Assembly: GCF_001427605.1 (NCBI RefSeq)
Contig: NZ_LMGZ01000002.1
Location: 32,501-96,500 of the forward strand
Direction of reading: 5' to 3'
Length of the DNA stretch: 64,000 bases
Source of the DNA: Devosia sp. Root635
Lineage (GTDB): Bacteria; Pseudomonadota; Alphaproteobacteria; Rhizobiales; Devosiaceae
The notes beneath the pieces are model-generated. The model was not told where the DNA came from, did no database searches, and saw only the letters and a list, made by a program, of their open reading frames with translations. Shown here piece after piece: positions 27,466 to 35,646 of this stretch (within the stretch, counting starts at the first letter, position 1; each line of letters begins with the position of its first letter). Made by a program: the position numbers and the translations under genes.

Positions 27466-28258
27466 AGTCCCGGCATTCTCGTTGACCGGTCGGACAGTGG
27501 TCATCACCGGCGGAGGTGGAATCCTGGGTCAGCGCATGACGGCGGCGATGGTCGCCGCGGGCGCCAATGTGGCCGTCATAGATCATGATCTGGCAAAGGC
27601 TACCCAGGCCGCCGAGGCTGGCGCGGATAAGGGAAGGGCGTTGCCTTTCGCCGTCGACATCACCGACGGCGATGCGGTGCGGGCAGTTTCGCTTGCCATT
27701 GGCCAGGCGTTCGGGCCGGTGCATGGGCTCGTAAACAACGCGGCTGCCAAAAGTGCCAATTTTTTTGAGCCCTTCGAGACTTTTCCACTGGCGGATTGGA
27801 ACGAGGTAATGGGCGTCAATCTGACCGGGGCAATGATCTGCTCGCAGATTTTCGGTGCGGCGATGGCGGAGCGGGGTGATGGGTCGATTGTCAACACACT
27901 TTCGATCTATGGTATCGTCGCGCCCGATCAGCGGATTTATGAAGGGTCCGAATACGAAGGACGAGCCATAAACACACCTGCTGTTTACTCTGCCTCCAAA
28001 GCCGGCCTCTGGGGCCTGACCCGTTATCTTTCCTCGTACTGGGGGCACCGGAACGTGCGTGTGAATGCGCTGACGCCGGGCGGCGTGTTCAGCGGCCAAA
28101 ACAGCACATTTGTTGACCGGTACAGCGCGAGGGTGCCCATGGGCAGGATGGCTCAGGCGACCGAGATGTCCGGAGCGCTGGTGTTTTTATTGTCGGATGC
28201 TTCGTCTTACGTAACGGGGCAAAACATAGCGGTCGACGGCGGCCTGACGGTTTGGTGA
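27458..28258 (+). CDS. Short-chain dehydrogenase, PtmA-like
   Basis: 266 residues, a classical SDR: cofactor loop VVITGGGGILGQRM, NNAA at HGLVNNAAAK, catalytic Ser in NTLSIYG and YxxxK in AVYSASKAGL, ending with VTGQNIAVDGGLTVW. Genes of this kind (PtmA) sit in legionaminic-acid flagellar glycan loci of Campylobacter. The substrate here cannot be deduced. It overlaps the cytidylyltransferase gene by 8 bases. Confidence 0.88.
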   Translation: MVEVPAFSLTGRTVVITGGGGILGQRMTAAMVAAGANVAVIDHDLAKATQAAEAGADKGRALPFAVDITDGDAVRAVSLAIGQAFGPVHGLVNNAAAKSANFFEPFETFPLADWNEVMGVNLTGAMICSQIFGAAMAERGDGSIVNTLSIYGIVAPDQRIYEGSEYEGRAINTPAVYSASKAGLWGLTRYLSSYWGHRNVRVNALTPGGVFSGQNSTFVDRYSARVPMGRMAQATEMSGALVFLLSDASSYVTGQNIAVDGGLTVW

Positions 28259-28260
28259 AC

Positions 28261-29292
28261 ATGAGCACATTTGTCATTGCTGAGGCGGGCGTAAATCACA
28301 ACGGCCAGGAGGATCTGGCGTTGGCGCTGGTCGATGCCGCCGCCGCGAGCGGCGCTGACGCGGTCAAGTTCCAGACCTTTTCTGCCGAAAAACTTACTCG
28401 GCGCGGAGCCGAGAAGGCCGATTACCAGAAGAGATCGACTGGTGATGGCGATCAGTTCCAAATGCTATCGGCTTTGGAGATGAGCCATGAACTGCACCAC
28501 GCAATTCTGCTGCGCTGCACCGAGCTCGGCATCGAGTTCATGTCTACTGGCTTTGATGAGGACGCGCTCGATTTTCTCGTGAGCTTGGGTATCCGAAGGA
28601 TCAAGGTGCCGTCCGGCGAGATTACGAATCTACCGTTTCTCGAACATATCGCGGCAAAGAACCTCCCGGTCATCGTTTCTACCGGCATGGCAACTATGGA
28701 TGAAGTGGTTCGCGCGGTCGATACAATTGCCGAGGCACGTGCGAAAAATGGCTTTGTGGAGCCGTTGTCAGACATATTGACGGTGCTGCATTGTACCTCG
28801 AACTATCCAACGCTTCCCGCCGACGTCAACCTTCGAGCCATGCAATCGATTGCCGATATGACGGGCCTGCCGGTCGGCTATTCAGATCATACATTGGGAT
28901 TGGCAGTCGCGACCGGTGCGGTCGCCCTGGGCGCCACTGTCATAGAGAAGCACTTTACGCTCGACAAGTTGTTGCCCGGCCCTGACCACGGTGCCTCGCT
29001 GGACCCGCGGGAACTGGCTGACTTGGTACGGCAGATACGGGACATCGAGGTGGCCATGGGCAGCCCGGTCAAGGCCCCCACCGATTCAGAGCTCCCGGTG
29101 CGCGCATTGGTCCGCAAAAGCGTAACCGCGATAAGCCCCATTCCGGCGGGTCATCCCATCACGAGGGAAGCGGTTGCGCTTCTGCGGCCAGGTAGTGGCA
29201 TTCCACCCTCCGAACTTGCGGCGACACTCGGCCGGACGGCTGCCCGCGATATTGCCGCGGGCGAGACCCTTACCCAGAACGACCTCGTATGA
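28261..29292 (+). CDS. neuB: Nonulosonic acid synthase (NeuB/LegI type)
   Basis: 343 residues. The TIM-barrel NeuB domain (about 1-270) shows FVIAEAGVNHNGQEDLAL, DAVKFQTFSAEKLTRRGAEKADYQ, SGEITNLPFLE and GYSDHTLGLAVATGAVALGATVIEKHFTLD. The C-terminal SAF (antifreeze-like) domain (about 285-343) covers RKSVTAISPIPAGHPITREAVALLRPG. It condenses phosphoenolpyruvate with a six-carbon aminosugar to give the nine-carbon acid. The ATG at 28261 is used; an upstream TTG adds three codons. Confidence 0.95.
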   Translation: MSTFVIAEAGVNHNGQEDLALALVDAAAASGADAVKFQTFSAEKLTRRGAEKADYQKRSTGDGDQFQMLSALEMSHELHHAILLRCTELGIEFMSTGFDEDALDFLVSLGIRRIKVPSGEITNLPFLEHIAAKNLPVIVSTGMATMDEVVRAVDTIAEARAKNGFVEPLSDILTVLHCTSNYPTLPADVNLRAMQSIADMTGLPVGYSDHTLGLAVATGAVALGATVIEKHFTLDKLLPGPDHGASLDPRELADLVRQIRDIEVAMGSPVKAPTDSELPVRALVRKSVTAISPIPAGHPITREAVALLRPGSGIPPSELAATLGRTAARDIAAGETLTQNDLV

Positions 29293-30422
29293 GCCGTCGC
29301 AGGATTTGCTACATCACCGGCACGCGCGCCGACTTCGGTCTCATGCGCTCGACCCTTCAACTGATTGCGCAGAGCGACCTTCTAGACCTTTCGATTTTGG
29401 CGACCGCAATGCACCTGTCGCACCTCCATGGGGACACACTCGGTGAAATCGGCGGAGACGGCCTGCCGCAACCCCTGATTGTCCCGATAGAACAAGGCGC
29501 ACCAAGCGGTGCGCTCATGGCTCGCAACGTGGGCCAGATGATTGAGCATTTTGTGGGTTCGTTTGAAGAGCTTCGCCCTGACATCGTGCTGCTGCTTGGC
29601 GATCGCGGCGAGATGCTCGCAGGGGCTATTGCAGCGCTGCACCTGAACATACACATCGCGCATATTCACGGTGGCGAGCGAAGTGGGACGGTGGACGAAC
29701 CAGTCCGTCACGCCATCTCCAAAATGAGCCATATGCATCTCGTTGCCTCCGAGGAGAGCGCGGACCGCCTGCGTAAAATGGGCGAACGCGCATCCGACAT
29801 TCATGTCGTGGGCGCCCCAGGGCTTGACGGCCTGGTCGATCTGGCCACCGATGACAGACGCAGCCTGGCCAGAGAACTCGGTTTCGATCCGAATAGACCT
29901 GTCGCGCTTTTTGTACTGCACCCCGTTGTGCAAGAGGCCCATCTAGCCGGAGTGCAGGCGCAAATGGCACTGAACGCCCTCGCCGAGACCGACCTGCAGG
30001 TGGTGGCCCTGCGAGCGAATTCCGATGCAGGCGGAGATATCGTCAACACCGTACTTGAGCGTGCGGCGAGCCAGGACAAGATAATCCTGCGGGCGCACAT
30101 GAAACGCGGGAGTTTTGTTTCCACGATGAAAGCAGCCGACCTGATGATCGGCAACTCCAGCAGTGGTATCATCGAGGCGGCTACTTTCAGTACCCCTGTC
30201 GTCAACCTGGGCCTCAGGCAGAACCTGCGTCAGCGTAACCACAACGTCGTCGATGCGTCGTTTACCCCTGAATCAATCCGAGCGGCGATTAGGCGCGCTC
30301 TGAAAATCGGACGGCAACCGGCAGAAAACGTGTATGGAGATGGCAGAGCCGCCGAGAGAATATTGAAAGTATTGCTCGCACCTCCCGATCCAGATCAATT
30401 AATGAAGTCAAATGCATATTGA
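29289..30422 (+). CDS. neuC: Hydrolysing nucleotide-sugar 2-epimerase (NeuC/LegG type)
   Basis: 377 residues of the UDP-GlcNAc 2-epimerase fold in its hydrolysing form: TGTRADFGLMRSTL at the N-terminus, LGDRGEMLAGAIAALH, HIHGGERSGTVDEPVRHAISKMSHMH and, late, GNSSSGIIEAATFSTPVVNLG. It releases the nucleotide and inverts C2, giving the free ManNAc-type or 2,4-diacetamido sugar for the NeuB-type enzyme. Its presence in place of PseG argues for a sialic- or legionaminic-type product. ATGA overlap with neuB. Confidence 0.93.
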   Translation: MSRRRICYITGTRADFGLMRSTLQLIAQSDLLDLSILATAMHLSHLHGDTLGEIGGDGLPQPLIVPIEQGAPSGALMARNVGQMIEHFVGSFEELRPDIVLLLGDRGEMLAGAIAALHLNIHIAHIHGGERSGTVDEPVRHAISKMSHMHLVASEESADRLRKMGERASDIHVVGAPGLDGLVDLATDDRRSLARELGFDPNRPVALFVLHPVVQEAHLAGVQAQMALNALAETDLQVVALRANSDAGGDIVNTVLERAASQDKIILRAHMKRGSFVSTMKAADLMIGNSSSGIIEAATFSTPVVNLGLRQNLRQRNHNVVDASFTPESIRAAIRRALKIGRQPAENVYGDGRAAERILKVLLAPPDPDQLMKSNAY

Positions 30423-31041
30423 CCACAGCGTAGCATTGATCGGGGCCGGTGGGCACAGTCTGGTCGTGATCGAAGCTTGGATCGCAGATGGTCGGCAACT
30501 ATCTGAGCTAGTCCTTTTCGACCAGGATCCTCGAAAAACAGACGAGCATAGGCTGGGTTTGACGGTACGGGCGTTCGAAGAGAACGACATCCCGAACGGT
30601 CGATTCCACATCTGCATAGGCAACAATGCCGTGCGCCTGCGGTGGGGGGAACGCCTTCAGTCCGGCGGGGGAGAGGCTCATAGTATTGTCCACCCGTGCG
30701 CCTCCGTCGCGCTATCGGCACGAGTGGGGGGCGGGTGCTTCCTAGCCACTCGCGCCATTGTCGGGCCCCAGGCCAGCATAGGCGCGTTCACGATCGTCAA
30801 CCACGGCGCGGTGGTCGATCACGAATGCCGGATAGGTGCCGGGTGTCATGTTGCCCCTGCCGCCGTTCTTGGCGGGGCGGCAAAGCTGGGAAATGGCGTA
30901 TTGGTGGGCGCGAATGCGACCGTGCTGCCGGGCGTGACAATTGGCGACAATGCCATAATAGGTGCGGGCGCAGTCGTCTTGCGCGATGTTCCGGCGAGGG
31001 CAACCTATGTCGGAAATCCGGCCCGCGAAGTGAGAAGATAG
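30412..31041 (+). CDS. NeuD/PglD-type sugar acyltransferase
   Basis: 209 residues. The N-terminal Rossmann-like part (VALIGAGGHSLVVIEAW) and the C-terminal left-handed beta helix (VGPQASIGAFTIVNHGAVVDHECRIGAGCHVAPAAVLGGAAKLGNGVLVGANATVLPGVTIGDNAIIGAGAVVLRDV) define the NeuD/PglD family; the catalytic His is in NHGAVVDHE. In a legionaminic-type pathway it would N-acetylate the 4-amino group made by the adjacent aminotransferase (LegH role); O-acetylation as in NeuD is the alternative. It overlaps neuC by 11 bases. Confidence 0.9.
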   Translation: MHIDHSVALIGAGGHSLVVIEAWIADGRQLSELVLFDQDPRKTDEHRLGLTVRAFEENDIPNGRFHICIGNNAVRLRWGERLQSGGGEAHSIVHPCASVALSARVGGGCFLATRAIVGPQASIGAFTIVNHGAVVDHECRIGAGCHVAPAAVLGGAAKLGNGVLVGANATVLPGVTIGDNAIIGAGAVVLRDVPARATYVGNPAREVRR

Positions 31042-32508
31042 ATGATCATCAAAGATCTGCAGATCACGCGGCAAAATACGTTGCGCGACGCCCTGACGCG
31101 GCTGAATGAGCTCGGCACAGGCATCCTCTTGCTCGTCGGCGAACACGGACGCCTCGAGCGAACTGTTACAGACGGTGACTTGCGGCGGCTCCTTCTTGAG
31201 CACAACCAGCTCGACCGGCTCCTGGTAGAGCTGCCGGAACAGAAGTCCACCGTTATTGAAGAGGGCTACACGCGCCGCCAAGCACTTTCGCTTATGCGAG
31301 AGCGCCAGGTCAATCAGCTTCCCGTAGTCGACGATGCCGGCCGCGTGACAGCTCTCCTCAATCGTTCCGACATCGACGAGCAGGTGCTGCTTTCAACCCC
31401 GCATATGGGCGACACCGAACTCGAATTCGTCATGGAGGCCTTTCGGACCAACTGGATTGCCCCCTTGGGACCCAATGTCGACGCGTTTGAACGAGAAACT
31501 GCCGAGCTCGTCGGCGTGGAACACGCTGTCGCGCTTTCTTCGGGCACGGCGGCAATTCACCTTGCACTTCGGCTCCTCGATGTTGGCCCTGGTGACACGG
31601 TCTTTTGCTCGACGCTGACCTTTGCCGCCAGCGTCAATCCCGTTGTCTATCAGGGCGCGCAGCCGGTTCTGATCGACTCCGAACCCGAGAGTTGGAATAT
31701 GTCGCCTGACGCGCTCGAACGAGCGTTTGAATGGGCTAAGGCCGAAAGTCGTCTGCCGAAAGCAGTTATCGTCGTCAGCCTCTATGGTCAGAGCGCCGAT
31801 ATGGATCCAATCCTGGAAATCTGCGGTCGCTATGGCGTGCCCGTCGTGGAAGATGCCGCCGAGTCGCTGGGGGCACGATATAAGGGCAAGGCCTCCGGCA
31901 CCCTGGGGCAATTCGGCATCTATTCGTTCAACGGGAACAAGATAATCACGACGTCCGGGGGGGGCATGCTGCTGGCGCCCAATGCAGAAATGGCAAGCGC
32001 CGCACGCTTTCTTGCCACGCAAGCGCGGGATCCCGCGCCACACTACCAGCACTCCACGATTGGCTACAATTACCGCATGAGCAACATCCTGGCCGGTGTT
32101 GGTCGCGGACAACTGCGTGTGCTGGACGAGCGAGTCCAGGCAAGGCGGGCGGTATTTCAAGGCTACAAGGACGCGTTGTCCGACGTAGAATGGCTGGAAT
32201 GGATGCCCGAGCCGGAATGGAGCTATTCCACCCATTGGCTCAGCGTCGTGGCAATTCGCCAGGATGCTGCGAAAAGCGTCACTGCCCAGCGTTTGATCGA
32301 GCGCCTTTCCGAGGAATTTGTGGAGGCGCGGCGAGTCTGGAAGCCGATGCATCTCCAGCCAGTATTCGCCGACGCCCCGTCGTTTGACCACGGAAACCAT
32401 TCGGTTTCAGCAGATCTGTTCGAACGCGGGGTCTGCCTTCCATCCAGCTCCCATCTGAGCGCAGACGCCGTGAATCGCGTCGTCGACACGATACGCTCTA
32501 TGCGCTAG
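31042..32508 (+). CDS. CBS-domain pair fused to a sugar aminotransferase (DegT/LegC/PglE type)
   Basis: 488 residues. Residues 1-118 form a tandem CBS pair (TLRDALTRLNELGTGILLLVGEHGRLERTVTDGDLRRLLL; RRQALSLMRERQVNQLPVVDDAGRVTALLNRSDI). From about residue 120 on it is a DegT/DnrJ/EryC1/StrS PLP aminotransferase: ALSSGTAAIHLAL, VVEDAAESLGARYKGKASGTLGQFGIYSFNGNKIITTSGGG, with the PLP Lys near residue 300. It should transfer an amino group to a 4-keto sugar nucleotide. CBS pairs bind adenosine nucleotides, suggesting energy-state control. It starts directly after the NeuD-type stop. Confidence 0.9.
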   Translation: MIIKDLQITRQNTLRDALTRLNELGTGILLLVGEHGRLERTVTDGDLRRLLLEHNQLDRLLVELPEQKSTVIEEGYTRRQALSLMRERQVNQLPVVDDAGRVTALLNRSDIDEQVLLSTPHMGDTELEFVMEAFRTNWIAPLGPNVDAFERETAELVGVEHAVALSSGTAAIHLALRLLDVGPGDTVFCSTLTFAASVNPVVYQGAQPVLIDSEPESWNMSPDALERAFEWAKAESRLPKAVIVVSLYGQSADMDPILEICGRYGVPVVEDAAESLGARYKGKASGTLGQFGIYSFNGNKIITTSGGGMLLAPNAEMASAARFLATQARDPAPHYQHSTIGYNYRMSNILAGVGRGQLRVLDERVQARRAVFQGYKDALSDVEWLEWMPEPEWSYSTHWLSVVAIRQDAAKSVTAQRLIERLSEEFVEARRVWKPMHLQPVFADAPSFDHGNHSVSADLFERGVCLPSSSHLSADAVNRVVDTIRSMR

Positions 32509-32528
32509 CCAACAGGTAAGGAGTTATC

Positions 32529-33410
32529 ATGACATCGGGACAAACGACCGTATTGGTAATCGGTGCCACCGGAATGCTGGGCAACGCCATGTTGCGCCTG
32601 TTTGCGCAGTCGGATGGTTACCTCACCTACGGTTCTACGCGCGCACTTCAACCCCGCCCAATTCCCGGAGCCGCCGCCGCCCGCCTGGTTGGCGGTGTCG
32701 ATGCGGAGAACGTGGATTCGCTGGTGGAAGTGCTGGCGTCTACGCAGCCGGATATAGTGATTAACTGCGTTGGTGTGGTCAAGCAGTTGTCTGCTGCGGA
32801 TGATCCTCTCGTCGCCTTGCCGCTGAACTCGGTCCTGCCACATCGACTAGCTCGCCTAACGGGCCTGGTCGGCGCTCGGCTGGTTCACATCAGCACGGAC
32901 TGCGTCTTCAGCGGCAATAAAGGAAACTACCGGGAATTGGATATTCCGGACGCTGGCGATCTCTATGGAAGAAGCAAGCTGCTCGGCGAGGTGGATTACC
33001 CTCATGCCATAACCTTGCGGACGTCCATTATCGGGCATGAGTTGAGCGGCGCGCGTAGTCTTGTGGACTGGTTCCTGTCTCAGCAAGGGACGGCCAACGG
33101 CTACCGAAAGGCAATCTTTTCGGGTGTGCCAACAATCGAACTGGCCCGTATTGTCCGGGACCATGTGTTGCCAAATCCCGGCTTGCACGGGACTTACCAT
33201 GTGTCCGCGGCGCCGGTGGACAAATATTCTTTGTTGCAACTGGTGGCAGATGTCTATGACAAGGCGATAGACATCGTTCCTTCCGACGCCGTTGAGATCG
33301 ATCGTTCACTTAATTCAGAGCGATTTGCCCAAAGCACCGGATATAGGGCTCCCGACTGGCCGACACTGATCCGTTACATGCACGAAGACAAGTTGGCCTG
33401 CGAGGCCTGA
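32529..33410 (+). CDS. RmlD-like sugar-nucleotide reductase (QnlA/WbvR or FnlB type)
   Basis: 293 residues, an extended SDR of the dTDP-4-dehydrorhamnose reductase kind: VLVIGATGMLGNAMLRLF, INCVGVVKQL, HISTDCVFSGNKGNY and the YxxxK in LYGRSKLLGE. S. aureus CapF, which makes UDP-L-FucNAc, has an extra cupin domain; here the protein ends with the SDR domain. That suits the reductases of UDP-L-QuiNAc pathways better. It works with the next two genes on UDP-GlcNAc-derived intermediates. Confidence 0.85.
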   Translation: MTSGQTTVLVIGATGMLGNAMLRLFAQSDGYLTYGSTRALQPRPIPGAAAARLVGGVDAENVDSLVEVLASTQPDIVINCVGVVKQLSAADDPLVALPLNSVLPHRLARLTGLVGARLVHISTDCVFSGNKGNYRELDIPDAGDLYGRSKLLGEVDYPHAITLRTSIIGHELSGARSLVDWFLSQQGTANGYRKAIFSGVPTIELARIVRDHVLPNPGLHGTYHVSAAPVDKYSLLQLVADVYDKAIDIVPSDAVEIDRSLNSERFAQSTGYRAPDWPTLIRYMHEDKLACEA

Positions 33411-33460
33411 AGGACACCTTGCGCCTTTACTGGCCGCATCAGCAATCGGAGATTGAGCCA

Positions 33461-34495
33461 ATGATCGAGGGAAGTTGCCTCCTGATAACCGGGGGTACAG
33501 GCTCGTTCGGGAATGCCGTGCTCAAGCGGTTCCTGACCACCGGAATCCGCGAGATTCGCGTATTTAGCCGGGACGAAAAGAAGCAGGATGATCTGCGGAA
33601 GAAATTCAACAGCGACAAACTGAAATTCTATCTCGGCGACGTGCGCGATATCGGCAGTGTTGGTTCTGCCATGAGGGGCGTCGATTACGTCTTTCATGCA
33701 GCCGCGCTCAAGCAGGTGCCGTCTTGTGAATTCCATCCCATGGAAGCAGTCAAGACCAACGTCATGGGCACCGAGAATGTGCTGCAGTCCGCAATCGACA
33801 ATGGTGTAAGGCGGGTGGTGTGTCTGTCGACCGACAAGGCCGTCTATCCCATTAATGCCATGGGCATCTCCAAGGCGCTCATGGAAAAAGTCATGGTTGC
33901 CAAGTCGCGCAACCTGGACGGGACATCGACCGTCATCTGCGGGACGCGCTACGGCAATGTCATGGCATCCAGAGGGTCGGTCATCCCGCTATTCGTGGAT
34001 ATGATCCGCCGAAATGTACCCCTGACCGTCACCGATCCGAATATGACCCGCTTCATGATGTCGCTGCCCGACGCGGTGGATCTTGTTCTCTATGCATTCA
34101 AGCATGGTGCCAACGGCGACATCTTCGTGCAGAAGGCACCCGCAGCCACGATCGAGGTGCTTATAAAGGCCCTGCTCAGAATCATGGATCGCCCCGACCA
34201 TCCGGTCCGGATCATCGGCACCCGCCACGGCGAAAAGCTGTATGAGACGTTGCTGAGTCGGGAAGAGATGGTCTCGGTGCAGGATCTCGGCAACTATTTC
34301 CGCGTTCCCCCGGACCTGCGCGATCTGAACTATGCCAAATTCGTTGAAGTGGGTGAGCCGCAAATTTCCACCAGCGCAGACTACAATTCGGACAATACTG
34401 ATCGGCTCGATACGGACGGTATGGTCGAGTTGCTCGAAAAGCTTACTTACATCCAGCAGGCTCGCGACGGCGTTGTCGCAGAGCTGGAGGACTGA
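33461..34495 (+). CDS. UDP-GlcNAc 4,6-dehydratase/5-epimerase (CapE/FnlA/WbjB type)
   Basis: 344 residues, the family length. N-terminal LLITGGTGSFGNAVLKRFL binds NAD(P); SRDEKKQDDLRKKF and HAAALKQVPSCEFHPMEAVKTNVMGTENV are typical of the CapD-like group. The active site reads CLSTDKAVYPINAMGISKALME, with Met replacing the usual Tyr (MxxxK), as in CapE. It converts UDP-GlcNAc to a UDP-4-keto-6-deoxy-L-sugar. The ATG at 33461 has GGAG upstream; the open frame begins 14 codons earlier. Confidence 0.92.
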   Translation: MIEGSCLLITGGTGSFGNAVLKRFLTTGIREIRVFSRDEKKQDDLRKKFNSDKLKFYLGDVRDIGSVGSAMRGVDYVFHAAALKQVPSCEFHPMEAVKTNVMGTENVLQSAIDNGVRRVVCLSTDKAVYPINAMGISKALMEKVMVAKSRNLDGTSTVICGTRYGNVMASRGSVIPLFVDMIRRNVPLTVTDPNMTRFMMSLPDAVDLVLYAFKHGANGDIFVQKAPAATIEVLIKALLRIMDRPDHPVRIIGTRHGEKLYETLLSREEMVSVQDLGNYFRVPPDLRDLNYAKFVEVGEPQISTSADYNSDNTDRLDTDGMVELLEKLTYIQQARDGVVAELED

Positions 34496-34497
34496 CA

Positions 34498-35643
34498 TTG
34501 CTCTTCACCAGCAAGATGAAGGTGATGACGATTGTTGGGACCAGACCCGAGATCATCCGCCTGACGCGCGTCATCGCCAAATTGGACGAACATTGCGACC
34601 ACGTACTCGTTCATACGGGGCAGAACTATGACTACGAGCTGAACGAGATTTTCTTCAATGAACTCGGTGTGCGGCGGCCAGACCATTTCCTGAATGCCGC
34701 CGGCGCCACCGCTGCCGAGACCATGGGCAAGGTGATCATCGAAAGTGACAAGGTGTTCGAGTCGGAGAAACCCGAAGCCATATTGATTCTTGGAGACACC
34801 AACAGTGCCATCTCGGCCATTCCTGCCAAGAGACGCAAAATTCCTATTTTTCATATGGAAGCGGGGAATCGTAGCTTTGACTTGCGCGTTCCTGAGGAAA
34901 TCAACCGCCGTATCGTTGATCACATCTCGGATATCAACCTGACGTATTCCACTATTGCGCGGGACTACCTGCTGCGCGAAGGCAGACCTCCCGACCAGGT
35001 CATCAAGACCGGCAGCCCGATGCGCGAGGTGATCAATTTCTATGCCGACGGGATTGAGTCATCCAACGCCTTGAAGGAAGCGGGACTGACTGAATACGGC
35101 TACTTCCTGGTCAGCGCACATCGGGAAGAAAACGTCGATTCTGACATTAACTTTCCCAAACTCGTCAATGTCATCAACGCGATTGCCGAGCGCTTCGGCA
35201 TTCCAGTGATCATATCCACCCATCCACGGACACAGAAAAGGTTGGAGCGGGCGGGCGTGACCTTCCACCCGCTGGTGCGCCCGATGCGCCCCTTCGGCTT
35301 CCTGGACTATCTCAAGTTGCAGAAGTCCGCACGCGCCGTTCTGTCAGACAGCGGAACGATCACTGAGGAATCTTCGATCCTCAATTTCCCTGCCCTCACC
35401 TTGCGTGAGGCACACGAGCGCCCCGAGGGGCAGGAAGAGGGGGCGATTTTGATGTCGGGCCTGCAAGTCGATCGAGTCCTGCAGTGTCTGGCCATATTGG
35501 AGTCACAGCCAAGGGGATCAGATCGCGGCATCTCCATGGTGGCGGACTATGCAGCCGACAACGTGTCCGAAAAGGTGGTGCGGATTATCCATAGCTACAC
35601 CAACTATGTGAATCAGGTCGTCTGGCGCAAGATGCTGGACTAG
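34498..35643 (+). CDS. wecB: UDP-HexNAc 2-epimerase, non-hydrolysing (WecB/CapG/FnlC type)
   Basis: 381 residues. Motifs: MTIVGTRPEIIRLTRVI, VHTGQNYDYELNEIFF, FHMEAGNRSFDLRVPEEINRRIVDHISD, SAHREENVDSD and LSDSGTITEESSILNFPALTLREAHERPEG. It inverts C2 of the reduced intermediate to give UDP-L-QuiNAc or UDP-L-FucNAc. The TTG start at 34498 has GGAGG seven bases upstream; the ATG at 34516 lacks one. It follows the dehydratase by 2 bases. Confidence 0.92.
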   Translation: MLFTSKMKVMTIVGTRPEIIRLTRVIAKLDEHCDHVLVHTGQNYDYELNEIFFNELGVRRPDHFLNAAGATAAETMGKVIIESDKVFESEKPEAILILGDTNSAISAIPAKRRKIPIFHMEAGNRSFDLRVPEEINRRIVDHISDINLTYSTIARDYLLREGRPPDQVIKTGSPMREVINFYADGIESSNALKEAGLTEYGYFLVSAHREENVDSDINFPKLVNVINAIAERFGIPVIISTHPRTQKRLERAGVTFHPLVRPMRPFGFLDYLKLQKSARAVLSDSGTITEESSILNFPALTLREAHERPEGQEEGAILMSGLQVDRVLQCLAILESQPRGSDRGISMVADYAADNVSEKVVRIIHSYTNYVNQVVWRKMLD

Positions 35644-35646
35644 CCG

